Positions 1 to 10,009 are shown, counted from the first letter of the stretch. The stretch: 64,000 bases of DNA from Enterovirga aerilata (GCF_013044135.1 NZ_JABEPP010000004.1:581428-645427), one strand, 5' to 3'. The notes: generated by a model not told the origin, from the sequence alone. Program-made: numbers and translations.

Positions 1-575
1 CCAAGGCGACCCCGGCCGCGATCGCGCCCGAGCCGATGCGCCTGCGTGGCTTCGTTCTCTCGCGCGGGCCGGTCCGGCTCGCGGAAGGAACCTGGTGGGC
101 GCGGGCCGCAATCGCTGGTGGAACCGGCACGCTCTTCGCCGCGCACGGCACGGCGCGGGAGATTGCCGAATGGGCGCCGGACCTGTTCCCGGGCGCCGAT
201 CTCGCCGAATACGTCGACGCGCGCGCAGACGTGTATCGTTGCGCCGCATTCTCGGAGGGCCGCTTTAAAGGCGTCCTGTTCGTCGGACCGGCGGACGGGC
301 GACCGCAATGGGAAGCCGCCAAGCTCCTCCTCGCGCGACCCGACGAGGTGGAAGACCGGAGGGTCGCGCTCTCGGGTAAGCCGCCTGGCGGGCAGCCGAC
401 CGGCCCGCTCGTTTGCGCTTGCTTCGGCGTCGGCCTCAGCGCCATCAGGGAGGCCATCGCGTCCGGCGGCGCGACGACGCCCGAGGCGATCGGCGTGGCT
501 TTGCGGGCCGGCACCAATTGCGGGTCCTGCCTGCCCGAGCTGCGCAGAATTGTTGTGCAAGAGGCCGTGGCATGA
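1..575 (+). CDS. nasA: Assimilatory nitrate reductase catalytic subunit, C-terminal part (5' end outside window)
   Basis: The reading frame is open from base 3 to the stop at 573-575, so the gene begins before the window. Seen: the last ~45 residues carry a BFD-like [2Fe-2S] ligand pattern, CxC (VCACFG) and later CGSC (TNCGSCLPEL). In assimilatory nitrate reductases of the NasA type this domain follows the molybdopterin domains and passes electrons during nitrate-to-nitrite reduction in the cytoplasm. The downstream gene overlaps by ATGA and was a siroheme synthase, as expected in nas operons, since siroheme is the cofactor of the partner nitrite reductase. The catalytic domains are not visible, so a nitrite reductase or another BFD-domain protein cannot be fully excluded; the gene order favours NasA. 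Confidence 0.75.
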   Translation, partial: KATPAAIAPEPMRLRGFVLSRGPVRLAEGTWWARAAIAGGTGTLFAAHGTAREIAEWAPDLFPGADLAEYVDARADVYRCAAFSEGRFKGVLFVGPADGRPQWEAAKLLLARPDEVEDRRVALSGKPPGGQPTGPLVCACFGVGLSAIREAIASGGATTPEAIGVALRAGTNCGSCLPELRRIVVQEAVA

Positions 576-1767
576 CCACGCGCAGGCCGACTGAGACCCT
601 CGGCGCGGGGCTGGAGCCGCTCGCCGTGCTGCCGGTATTCCTGCGGCTGCGCGGAAAGCGGGCCGTGGTCGCGGGCGGCGATGCCGGTGCGCTCTGGAAG
701 GCGCGGCTTCTTTCCGCCGCGGGCGCCGAGGTCGACGTCTTCTCCCCGGCGATCGCTCGCGAGCTGCGCCCAGATGCGATCGACGGGCCGATCCTGCTTC
801 ACGAGCGCGAGTGGGACCCTGCCGACCTCGACGGCGCGGCCTTTGGAGTTGCGGCATTGCCAGAGGAGGCGAGCTGCGCCGCGTTCGTGGCAGCCGCACG
901 GGCGCGCGGCGTGCCGGTCAACGCTGTCGATCGCCCGCATCTCTGCGACCTCCAGTTCGGAGCCGTGGTGAACCGCTCGCCACTCGTCGGCATCTCGACA
1001 GGCGGCGCGGCCCCGATCCTCGCCCAGCGGGTCCGCTCCGAGATCGAGTCGCTCTTTCCGCGCGGCCTCGCCGGCTGGGTCGCAGCGGCGGCGCGCTGGC
1101 GCGAGCGCGTCGGTGCGGCCTTCGTCGCCGGAGCTCGCCGGCTCCGTCGCGCTTATCGGCGCAGGGCCGGGCGATCCCGAGCTCCTGACACTGAAAGCGG
1201 TGGTCCTGGCCTTCGCGCGCCGCGAGGCGAGGACCATGCTGGTCGGCAAGACGGGCCACGGCCCTTCCTGCCGTCAGGACGAGATCAATGGCCTCATGAT
1301 TTCTCTCGCCAGCCAGGGCCGCCGCGAGCCTCGGCGTGCCCTTGACCTATCGCGAGGGCGCGCGCCGGCTCCAATTCGTCACCGGCCACGACAGCCGAGG
1401 CGCGCTGCCCGAGCTGGACTGGACCGCCTTCGCTGATCCAACAGCCACGACGGCCGTCTACATGCCGCGCCGGAGGCTTCCCGAATTCGTCGACAAGGCG
1501 GTCGCCGCGGGCCTCCCGGATGGCACCCCGGTGGTAGCCATCTGCAATGCGACGCGTCCGAACGAGAAGATCATCAGCGGGACGGCGAGCACCATCTGCC
1601 GACTTCTCGCGGAAGGTGATCCGAACGGGCCACTCCTCATCCTTATCGGGGAGGCGTTTCGGCGGACACGGAGGGTCGTTCCTGAGGGATTGAGCGAAGC
1701 TCTGCCATCATACCCGCGCGCGCTCATGCTGGGAAGCTTGATCAGCGGCGTGGTCCCGGGCGGTTGA
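572..1767 (+). pseudogene. cysG: Siroheme synthase (CysG) pseudogene, with frameshifts and internal deletions
   Basis: Three reading frames must be joined to follow the protein. From ATG 572 to about 1130 the frame encodes the N-terminal precorrin-2 dehydrogenase/ferrochelatase part (VVAGGDAGALWKARLL, LVGISTGGAAPILAQ). From about 1113 the next frame encodes the start of the SAM-uroporphyrinogen methyltransferase domain (GSVALIGAGPGDPELLTLKA), then jumps to FARREARTMLVGKTG with about 20 expected residues missing, and runs to LMISLASQG near 1318. The third frame resumes at ASLGVPLTYREGARRLQFVT and ends at 1767. Roughly 40 residues, including the family's RLKGGDPFxFGRGGEE segment that binds substrate and SAM, are absent at the second junction. 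Intact bifunctional CysG is about 460-480 residues. A functional enzyme cannot be made from this locus; siroheme would need another gene copy. Confidence 0.9.
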
Positions 1768-2223
1768 GCTCACAATTGCACCGTCTGCTCTCCGGCACCA
1801 ACGCAATGCCGGCTTGTGTGAAGGGTTTCGAATGCAGGCCCCTTCACAGAACCGGCTGTACCGCATGGCGCCCATGTCGGTCGAACAGCCGCCGAACGAG
1901 CTTGCCCGAAAGCGGTCGCTCGTCACTGCCTGAGGCCGACATGATCATCTCCTACCGGAGACGTCGGTGAACACGCACTGGAACTCGTTCGCCGTCGGAT
2001 ATTTCCGACACCACCCGCGTCAGCGCACGCGTGCTTAGCGGTCGACCCATCCTCGGCCGCCTAAACTTATCTTCGGCTTTGGTCGTTCGGTCTGCTGCTT
2101 CGGCGTCGGCTTCGGCTCCGTGCCGAAGCTGAGACCTGTCGCGCGGCTCTGGGCTGCGATGACCTCGCCGAGCGTTCCGCCCAGCGCGGCAGTACCTGAG
2201 CTGGACGGACGACGAGGTGATGG
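1768..2223. other. Non-coding or degenerate stretch between cysG remnant and iclR-type gene
   Basis: About 456 bases with no ORF that reads like a protein; short ORFs on both strands are interrupted and low-complexity. A cttcgg/ggcttcgg-type repeat occurs near 2070-2120. Next to a decayed gene, this looks like eroded sequence. I see no tRNA, clear terminator or recognised regulatory RNA in it. Confidence 0.4.
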
Positions 2224-2988
2224 TCAGGTAGCCTTCCCGCCAGCTCGGGGCCGCGCCGGAAGGAGACCGTGCCGGGCAAGAGCCTTCTGCATGGTCGCCG
2301 CCGTTTCAGGCCTTCGCTCGAAACAGCGCGAGGTCGGCCCCGCCACAACAACCGACAGTTTGCGGGCGCCCACCGCGATCGGAAAGGAGACGCCGGCGAG
2401 GTCCGGGATGTATTCGGACGAACTCTGATGGTAGCCGCGGGCCTCTGCGGCCGCGAGCTCGCGCTCGATCGTCTCCACGCTCATCGGCGTCGTATGGGAA
2501 AACCGCTCGAAGCCGATCTTCCGGTAGATCCCCTCCCGGACATTGAGCGGCAGCTGGGACAGCAGCGCCCGGCCGACCGAGCTTGCATGGACGGGTACGC
2601 GGTCGCCGACCTTGGCGTGGTAGCGCACGGAATGCCGGGATTCGACGACATGCAGGAACATCGCGTGGATTCCCGTCAGCGCGGCCACCGCGACGGTTTC
2701 CCCCGTCGCTGCCGCGATCTCCGCCACTGCGCTCCCGACGGCCTCCGGTAGCGGCTCCGCTTCCGTTACCGACTGCGCAAGCGAGAGCCAGCGAGGCGTG
2801 GGATAGTAGCCGCCGCGCGGCCGCGGCTCGTAGAGATAGCCCTTCTCCACGATGGTTCCGACCAGGTTGAAGGTGCTCGACCGTGGCCAGCCAAGGTCGT
2901 CCGAGATCTCGGCCAGCGTCGCCGGGCTCCTGCGGCGCTCGAAATACTCGATCAGGTCGAAAACGTTCGCGGCCTGTTTGACGTGCAT
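2224..2988 (-). CDS. IclR family transcriptional regulator
   Basis: Predicted DNA-binding regulator of about 254 residues. The N-terminus has the winged helix-turn-helix seen in IclR proteins (AANVFDLIEYFERRRSPATL, then EISDDLGWPRSSTFNLVGTI). It is followed by the effector-binding domain (GETVAVAALTG, SSVGRALLSQLP, YHQSSSEYIPDLAGVSFPIA). I chose ATG 2988 (MHVKQAANVF) because it begins just before the conserved domain; the frame stays open to an ATG at 3030. The gene is divergent from the periplasmic binding protein gene at 3194, so it probably controls that gene and perhaps the dehydrogenase after it, with the ligand likely being the transported compound or a breakdown product. The ligand cannot be told from sequence. 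Confidence 0.9.
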   Translation of the reverse strand: MHVKQAANVFDLIEYFERRRSPATLAEISDDLGWPRSSTFNLVGTIVEKGYLYEPRPRGGYYPTPRWLSLAQSVTEAEPLPEAVGSAVAEIAAATGETVAVAALTGIHAMFLHVVESRHSVRYHAKVGDRVPVHASSVGRALLSQLPLNVREGIYRKIGFERFSHTTPMSVETIERELAAAEARGYHQSSSEYIPDLAGVSFPIAVGARKLSVVVAGPTSRCFERRPETAATMQKALARHGLLPARPRAGGKAT

Positions 2989-3088
2989 CCGGCTCCGCAC
3001 CTCGTGCCTTCCTCTTGCCTGAAGGGCCACCGCCAGGAGGTGGCGTCAAGCCGACCCTCGACGAAACCACCAGACCATCAACCTGCAC

Positions 3089-3118
3089 TTGACAATTCAC
3101 GTCTGTGACTTTGATATT
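3089..3118 (+). promoter_or_regulatory. Candidate sigma-70 promoter and operator for the binding-protein gene
   Basis: TTGACA at 3089-3094 and GATATT at 3113-3118 are separated by 18 bases, upstream of the gene starting at 3194. Between them lies the imperfect palindrome TCACGTCTGTGA (3097-3108). A related GTATGTGAAC follows at 3122-3131. The position in the divergent gap next to an IclR gene makes this a plausible operator. Motif matching by eye only. Confidence 0.5.
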
Positions 3119-3193
3119 CAAGTATGTGAACGAGAGCAGGCTCAAGTCTGCCGTCGTGGTTGCCGGTCATGTCTGGGCGACCGAGGAGGAAAC

Positions 3194-4411
3194 ATGGTGG
3201 CTTATCGCAGGTTCGCATGTTCCGTTGCCGCGCTTGCTGCGTCGCTGATGACGTCGACAGCCTTTGCGCAGGTGCCGGTGAAGCTCGGCGTACTCGCGGA
3301 CATGTCGGGAATCTTCTCCGACATCGGCGGCATGGGGGCTGCGGAAGCCACCAAGATGGCCGCCGAGGACTACGAGAAGGCCAATCCCGGCAAGCTGAAG
3401 ATCGAGGTCGTCTCCGCCGACGCGCAGAACAAGCCGGACGTCTCGAGCGCGATCGCCCGGAAGTGGTTCGATTCGGATGGGGTGGAGGTCCTGATCGACC
3501 TTCCGACGAGCGCCATCTCGCTCGCGATTGCGCCCCTGGTGCAGGAGAAGAATAAGGTCGCTCTCTTCACGGCCTCCGGAAGCTCCGACCTGACGGGCAA
3601 GGCCTGCACGCCCAATTCGGTCCACTGGACCTACGACACCTGGGCGCTGTCGCACGGTACGGCCGACGCGATCACCAAGGCTGGCGGCAAGAGCTGGTTC
3701 TTCGTCACCGCCGATTTCGCCCTCGGCCACGCGCTTGAGCGCGACGCGACGGCGGTCGTCACCCAGAACGGGGGCAAGGTCCTCGGCGGCGTCCGGCACC
3801 CGACCGACGCCAAGGACTTCTCGTCGTACCTTCTCCAGGCGCAGGCCTCGAAGGCGCAGGTGATCGGTCTGACGAATGCGGGTGGCGATACGATCAACGC
3901 GATCAAGCAGGCGGCGGAATTCGGGATCGTCGAGAGCGGCCAGAAGCTCGCCGGCATGCTGCTCTTCATCTCCGACATCCACTCGCTCGGGCTGAAGACC
4001 GCGCAAGGCCTGCAGCTGACGACCGCGTTCTACTGGGACCTGAACGACAAGACCCGCAGCTTCGGCGACCGCTTCGCCACGCGCAACGGCGGCCGCTATC
4101 CCAGCATGAACCAGGCCGGCGCCTACTCGGCCGTCATGGCCTACCTCAAGGCCGTGGAGAAGGCTGGCTCCGCGAAGGACGGCGTGGCGGTCGTGAAGGC
4201 GATGCGGGACGCCGGCACCTTCGACGACCCGCTCTTCGGCAGGACTTCGCTCCGGGAGGACGGCCGAGTGCTGCACGACATGATGCTGGTTCAGGTCAAG
4301 AAGCCCCAGGAATCCAAGCGCGCCTTCGACTACTACAAGGTGCTCGCCACTATTCCGGGCGATCGCGCCTGCCGCCCTCTCAAGGATGGCAACTGCCCGA
4401 TGATTAAGTGA
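3194..4411 (+). CDS. ABC transporter substrate-binding protein, branched-chain amino acid (LivK/Peripla_BP_6) type
   Basis: Secreted periplasmic protein of about 405 residues. The start at ATG 3194 has a GAGGAGGA ribosome-binding site and gives a clean signal peptide (hydrophobic core CSVAALAASLMTSTAFAQ, cleavage likely after AFA). The mature protein begins VPVKLGVLADMSGIFSDIGG, the usual opening of Peripla_BP_6 proteins, followed by two Rossmann-like lobes (VEVLIDLPTSAISLAIAPLV, SWFFVTADFALGHALERDA). No permease or ATPase genes adjoin it, so it either works with a transporter encoded elsewhere or serves as a sensor. Such orphan proteins often bind aromatic acids, amides or amino acids; the substrate is unknown. 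The divergent IclR gene is the likely regulator. Confidence 0.88.
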   Translation: MVAYRRFACSVAALAASLMTSTAFAQVPVKLGVLADMSGIFSDIGGMGAAEATKMAAEDYEKANPGKLKIEVVSADAQNKPDVSSAIARKWFDSDGVEVLIDLPTSAISLAIAPLVQEKNKVALFTASGSSDLTGKACTPNSVHWTYDTWALSHGTADAITKAGGKSWFFVTADFALGHALERDATAVVTQNGGKVLGGVRHPTDAKDFSSYLLQAQASKAQVIGLTNAGGDTINAIKQAAEFGIVESGQKLAGMLLFISDIHSLGLKTAQGLQLTTAFYWDLNDKTRSFGDRFATRNGGRYPSMNQAGAYSAVMAYLKAVEKAGSAKDGVAVVKAMRDAGTFDDPLFGRTSLREDGRVLHDMMLVQVKKPQESKRAFDYYKVLATIPGDRACRPLKDGNCPMIK

Positions 4412-4494
4412 CGGTGCCGTCTGGGTCGCCCTGAGGGCTCGCCCCTTCCGATCTCTGCGCCCGGTGATCGGGCTTCTCGTCCGAGGCTCCAGAA

Positions 4495-5265
4495 ATGCGT
4501 GTTGCGAACAAGCTCGTCGTGGTCACGGCCGCGGCATCCGGGATGGGGCGTGCCGGGGTGGAGCTCTTCCTGCGGGAAGGCGCGCGCGTCGCGGCCATCG
4601 ATGTGAATGAGACGGCTCTCGCTTCGCTGGCGTCAGACATGGCGGCAGCGGGCCACAGGGTCGAGACCGTGCAGGCCGACCTGTCGCGTCCGGAGGAGGC
4701 GCGCAGCTCGATCCATGCGGCGGCCGAGAAGCTCGGCGGCGTCGATGTGCTTTGGGCCCATGCCGGCATTCCGGGCCCGGGCGGCATCGAGAACCTGGAC
4801 GTCTCGGCCTACCAGCTCGCGATGGATCTCAACGTCACCTCCGCGGCACTCGCCGCCGGCGAGGTGATCGGGCACATGCGCAAGCGCGGCGGCGGCGCGA
4901 TCGTGTTCACGGCCTCCGTCTCCGGCCTCGTCGGCTCGATGTGGAGCCCGATCTATTCGGCCGCCAAGTTCGCGGTGGTCGGCCTGACGAAGTCGCTCGC
5001 ACAGACCTTCGCGCCCGACGGAGTTCGCGTGAATGTCGTCTGCCCAGGGCTCGCAGAGACGCCCATGAAGCTCGGCTTCACGGGACGGTCCGGCGATCCT
5101 GCCGAGGCGGCGGCCGCGGAGGCCCGGATGGTCGCTGCCGTTCCTATGGGGCGCCTGTGCCAGCCGCACGAGGCCGCCAATGCTGTTCTCTGGCTAGCAT
5201 CCGACGACGCGTCTTATGTCACGGGCGTCGCCCTGCCGGTGGATGGCGGCTTCACAGCGCGATAG
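4495..5265 (+). CDS. SDR family NAD(P)-dependent oxidoreductase
   Basis: Classical short-chain dehydrogenase of 256 residues, the usual length. The nucleotide-binding motif is AAASGMGRAG near residue 13 (TGxxxGxG type with AAASGMG). The catalytic Ser is in TASVSGLVGS and the YxxxK motif in YSAAKFAVVG. The C-terminus ends in the typical SYVTGVALPVDGGF. It follows the binding-protein gene by 83 bases on the same strand and may be co-transcribed, so it could act on the imported compound or a product of it. The substrate cannot be inferred. Asp at the end of beta-2 (AIDVNE) suggests NAD rather than NADP preference. Confidence 0.9.
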   Translation: MRVANKLVVVTAAASGMGRAGVELFLREGARVAAIDVNETALASLASDMAAAGHRVETVQADLSRPEEARSSIHAAAEKLGGVDVLWAHAGIPGPGGIENLDVSAYQLAMDLNVTSAALAAGEVIGHMRKRGGGAIVFTASVSGLVGSMWSPIYSAAKFAVVGLTKSLAQTFAPDGVRVNVVCPGLAETPMKLGFTGRSGDPAEAAAAEARMVAAVPMGRLCQPHEAANAVLWLASDDASYVTGVALPVDGGFTAR

Positions 5266-5288
5266 ATTGCCGGTCCCATAAGTCTGCT

Positions 5289-6287
5289 TCAGCCAGCACG
5301 AGAGATCCACCGCGAACTGAGCACGGCCGCACCTGATGCAACGCACGGGTTCTCGGCGGATGGGCGAGACCTATGTTCCAGCAGAGGGCCGGCGAACGCA
5401 CATAACCGCGGCAGCTCAGCCTCATCTCCGTCCAGTGTCTCGCCATTGAATGAGTACACAAGCGCGCACGCCTTTGCAGCGCGCAGGAGCGCGTGATCTC
5501 GGTCGCGCTCCCGCCAGAAAAGCCGCTCGAAGAGGTCGACATCTGAAAATCCGGCGATGCTCTCGGAGCGTTCGATCGTCCCGGCGAGGGCGATCGCGAT
5601 CCGGGCATTGCCGCCGGACGCCTCGGCGATGGTGCGTGCGTCAACTTCGGACACGTGCGGGAAGCGACGTCGGATCAGCTTCTCGATCAGCTCGGGCGAG
5701 GACGTGTCCAGGGTGACGACCTGCGTCCCCTCGGGCTGGTCGTCGCGCACGTCGTACTCGACCGTGAGGACGCTGACCGTGCTGCCCGATGCGGCGCACA
5801 GATCCGAGAGCCTGCGGTGGAGATCCGGAGGGCAGTTGTCGACGATCAGGATGGCGCGCGTGCGGGTCGCGATCAGGTCAGAGGCGAGGCCGGTCGGCTG
5901 CGGGTCGGGGTTGTCCAAAAGGTTGGTGTAGACGGCGAGCGACGGCGGGAGGGGAAGCGAGCCGATGCGCGCATCGAAGAGCGCCTGGACAAGGCGGGTC
6001 TTGCCCACCCCCGACAAGCCGACCAAGCGCACCATCTTGCCAGGTTGGGCGAGCCCGTCACGCAGCTCGTCTATGGCGTCGGCGACGGGCTGCGCGGGCG
6101 TATCGCGGTGCCCGCCGAGATGCAGGCGCAGCTTGTCGTCGAGCAGGTACTCGGCCTCGACGCCCTCCGCCGCGCCACTCCACGGCCCATAAGGACGCCA
6201 GCCGACGAGAGCGCGGCCTACCCTCCCGGTCCAACAAAAATGCCTCCATGTTGATGGGCTGAGTTGTCTAGCTCCGACCTTGCCCGG
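5289..6287 (-). pseudogene. Remnant of a STAND-like P-loop NTPase, truncated at both ends
   Basis: The reverse frame is open from 6287 to the stop at 5289. A Walker A motif (GLSGVGKTRL) lies at about 6015 and a Walker B-like strand (AILIVDNCPP) follows, then sensor-like helices (IAEASGGNARIAIALAGTI), consistent with an NB-ARC/STAND ATPase. Coding-like sequence continues upstream of the only ATG (6035), including GGWRPYGPW and EYLLDDKLRLHLGG, yet that part has no start codon and meets a stop at 6288-6290. With ATG 6035 the protein would begin seven residues before the P-loop. At the other end the sequence loses its character after LPRLCAFAGP. I read it as an internal fragment of a larger NTPase gene. 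Such NTPases include many antiphage sensors, but defence function here is only a guess. It lies beside a recombinase cassette. Confidence 0.65.
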
Positions 6288-6407
6288 TCAAGGAAGTTCA
6301 CGGGCGCCCACAACGCGGATTGTTCGAGGAGATCTGCACATCCGACTGGACTGTCGGGACGAGCAGAGCATGTGTGGGTCCCATCGAGGGTGACGGGAGA
6401 CAAGGGT

Positions 6408-6644
6408 GTGAGCGCTGCGGGCCTGAGCATTATGGGGTGTCTGACGGAGATCAGCGCCAGGCTGACTGACGCGGCCGCGATCGCGAAGGGTGCGGTCGCG
6501 TGTGCCGAAAGCGGGTCGGAGCGCGAGGCCGTCCGGATCGCGATGGATCTCGACGAACTCCTTCATCAGGTCGGCACCCTGCACGGTGCCATGGGCCTGC
6601 TCGGCCGGATGGGCCGGGAGACCGAGCGTACTGCCCCAGCCTAG
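6408..6644 (+). CDS. Small hypothetical protein upstream of recombinase cassette
   Basis: About 78 residues from GTG 6408 (ATG 6432 is an alternative). The predicted protein is mostly helical: GCLTEISARLTDAAAIAKGA, then MDLDELLHQVGTLHGAMGLL. No catalytic motif is visible. It is on the same strand as, and 100 bases before, the DUF3489 gene, so it is probably the first gene of the recombinase cassette. The frame extends upstream to 6264, but that part is Ser/Arg-rich and unlike protein. Function unknown. Confidence 0.5.
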   Translation: MSAAGLSIMGCLTEISARLTDAAAIAKGAVACAESGSEREAVRIAMDLDELLHQVGTLHGAMGLLGRMGRETERTAPA

Positions 6645-6741
6645 CCGCCTCTACCCGCTCGTTGCTCTGCCCCGCCGGCTTCCGGGCCGATTGCGGGGCC
6701 GAGGTGGTGCCGGGGCTCGTCCCGGCAGGGAAGCCACCCAG

Positions 6742-7248
6742 ATGACCACCATCACGCTGAGCAAGACCGAAACGACCATCCTCCTTGCGGCCGCCGAACG
6801 AGGCGGCGCGATCGAGATCCCGGAGTCGATGAAGCCCGTCACCCGGCAGCGGCTCATGGGCCGCTTCGAACGCGACGGGCTGATCCGCGCCGGGGAGGGC
6901 AGGCACGTGTTGACCCCCGTCGGCTACCGGGCCGTCGGGCTCCGCCCGCCGCGACAGAGACGGGTCGAGGATGGCACTCCGCGTCCAGCCAGCAAACAGA
7001 CGCTGATCCTGGAGTTGCTGGGGCGGGCGGAGGGGGCAAGCATCGCTGAGCTGATGAACGCGACGGGTTGGTTGCCGCACACGACCAGGGCGGCCCTGTC
7101 GCGGCTTCGCTCGGCCGGCACCCCGCTCCTGAAGAGCTCGCGCGAGGATGGCACGGCGGCGTACCGCATCGTGACGGAAGAGCCTGCCGCACCGAAGCGC
7201 CGGTCGCGCTCTCGTCCGGTGGAAGGGGTCGAGGCGGCGCTGGCCTGA
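6742..7248 (+). CDS. DUF3489 domain-containing protein
   Basis: Start at ATG 6742 (MTTITLSKTETTILLAAAER), about 168 residues. The N-terminal half looks like a small winged-helix fold that reads LSKTETTILLAAAERGGAI and ends GRHVLTPVGYRAVG. The C-terminal half has the DUF3489 signature (KQTLILELLGRAEGASIAEL, then NATGWLPHTTRAALSRLR), also winged-helix in character. Genes of this type commonly precede DUF2924 and a serine recombinase in Proteobacteria, as here, so it is likely a DNA-binding accessory or regulator of the recombinase. Its precise role is not established. The preceding frame from 6490 is an artefact of another frame running in. Confidence 0.8.
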   Translation: MTTITLSKTETTILLAAAERGGAIEIPESMKPVTRQRLMGRFERDGLIRAGEGRHVLTPVGYRAVGLRPPRQRRVEDGTPRPASKQTLILELLGRAEGASIAELMNATGWLPHTTRAALSRLRSAGTPLLKSSREDGTAAYRIVTEEPAAPKRRSRSRPVEGVEAALA

Positions 7249-7260
7249 GCGGTGCCCGCG

Positions 7261-7729
7261 ATGTCCCGGAACTCGGACGATCGGCTTAAGGCCGACCTCG
7301 CCCGGCTCGCTGCGATGGACCTCGTCAGCCTGCGGCGACGCTGGCGCACGCTGTTCGGGCGCTCCGCCCCCGAAAGCCTGCCGCGTATCCTCATGCAGCG
7401 GATGCTGGCCTACCGGGTCCAGGCGGACGCGCTCGGTGATCTCGACCGTGAGACGGTTCGGGCGCTGGAGCGGCTCCGGCGAGGGGAGGGGATATGCCCC
7501 CTCCCGAGATGCGCGGCACCAAGCCTGGCACGCTGCTTGTGCGCGAGTGGGAGGGCACGCTCCACCGGGTCATGGTGCTGGAGGAGGGCTATGCCTGGAA
7601 CGGGCAGAGCTTCGAGAGTCTCTCCAAGGCGGCCCGCGCCATCACGGGCACCAACTGGAATGGGCCGCGCTTCTTCGGGCTGAGACAGAAGGAGAACGTG
7701 AAGGGATCACAGGATCGGAGGACGGCATC

Positions 7730-7733
<4 letters not shown>
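7261..7733 (+). pseudogene. DUF2924 family gene, split by a frameshift
   Basis: The N-terminal half of DUF2924 reads from ATG 7261 (LARLAAMDLVSLRRRWRTLF, ILMQRMLAYRVQADALG, ETVRALERLRRGEG). The C-terminal half continues in another frame from about 7494 (GTKPGTLLVREWEGTLHRVM, YAWNGQSFESLSKAARAITG, WNGPRFFGL) to 7733. The break lies between 7480 and 7503, where runs of G and C occur (gaggggagggg, then ccccc). One inserted base would restore a protein of normal family length (about 155 residues). A Shine-Dalgarno-like gaggggagggg directly before ATG 7494 means the second half could still be translated alone. A real mutation, programmed frameshifting or a sequencing error are all possible. The end overlaps the recombinase start (GTGA). 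Confidence 0.75.
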
Positions 7734-9265
<1,532 letters not shown>

Positions 9266-10009
9266 TCAGCCCTGCTTCAGCGTGCGCGAGCAACCATGAT
9301 CGAGGAGGTTCTCGATGCTGCGCCGGCTGGATCGTGTGGCAGCGAGGATGAAGTGGTCACCCGCCTCGACCAGCAGCACCTTGGACCGGGAAAGATCGCC
9401 GCCGGCTCCCGGCAGCGTGGCCACAACCTCGAACAGGTTGCCGGAGGCGAGATCGTCCCGGCTCACCGCGCGGGCGAGGTAGCGCTCGCGATCGATCACC
9501 GCCCGAACCGGATGCCATCCTGATCCAGGCGGGACTCGGTCAGCTCGCAGAGCAGCCATCACGTCCGGCCGGAAGCACTCGGCATGGATGTGGAGCTGGT
9601 CCTGGCTCCTGGTGTCCATCGAGTTGAGGGCGAGCCCCACGGCGCTCTCCCCGATGCGCCCGCCTGCGCTCTCGATCACATAGCGCCGCGCCGCGAACGC
9701 CGCCCGCCAATACGCACCTGCACCATCGCGCAGCACCTTCGGGCTCTCGACGCCGGCGATGTGGACTAGCGGCGTGACGATGATGTGGGTCGAGCGATCC
9801 GGTGCCCGGACGATGGCGTAGCCCGGCTCGGCACCCCGACCAGCATCCACCTTCAGGCACGGGAACGGGCTGCCGATCGTATTCTGCGCGACGATGCAGG
9901 ACCGGACCACGAGCCATAGCGCATCGCGGGGCAGGGGAAGCGCTGCCGCCCCGAACGCGAGCAGGCCGAGGCCGAGCGACAACAGGATGGCAGCGCGTCG
10001 CATCAGCAT
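9266..10009 (-). CDS. cdh: CDP-diacylglycerol pyrophosphatase (Cdh-like)
   Basis: About 247 residues from ATG 10009. The N-terminus is a signal peptide or anchor (AAILLSLGLGLLAFGAAA), so the protein acts in the periplasm or at the membrane. The HIT-like motif HIHAECFRPDV near residue 145 matches the HIHxxCxRPDV of E. coli Cdh. Other Cdh landmarks are PCLKVD, THIIVTPLVHIAGVESP, AVGLALNSMDTRSQDQLHIH and a C-terminal FILAATRSSRRSIENLLDHG. Known for the family: hydrolysis of CDP-diacylglycerol to phosphatidate and CMP. The stop codon abuts that of the recombinase (TGATCA). The frame extends to 10102, but the signal peptide position supports the inner start. Confidence 0.85.
   Translation of the reverse strand: MLMRRAAILLSLGLGLLAFGAAALPLPRDALWLVVRSCIVAQNTIGSPFPCLKVDAGRGAEPGYAIVRAPDRSTHIIVTPLVHIAGVESPKVLRDGAGAYWRAAFAARRYVIESAGGRIGESAVGLALNSMDTRSQDQLHIHAECFRPDVMAALRADRVPPGSGWHPVRAVIDRERYLARAVSRDDLASGNLFEVVATLPGAGGDLSRSKVLLVEAGDHFILAATRSSRRSIENLLDHGCSRTLKQG

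Noticed and set aside
3167-4276. 369-residue ORF on the minus strand inside the binding-protein gene
   Set aside because: It mirrors a protein with signal peptide and domain motifs on the plus strand; its own translation is Arg/Ala-rich without recognisable motifs, as usual for antisense frames in GC-rich DNA.
7436-7729. Upstream extension of the recombinase frame by about 98 residues
   Set aside because: The extension overlaps the DUF2924 coding sequence, is low in protein character, and the conserved resolvase domain begins right after the GTG that overlaps the previous stop.
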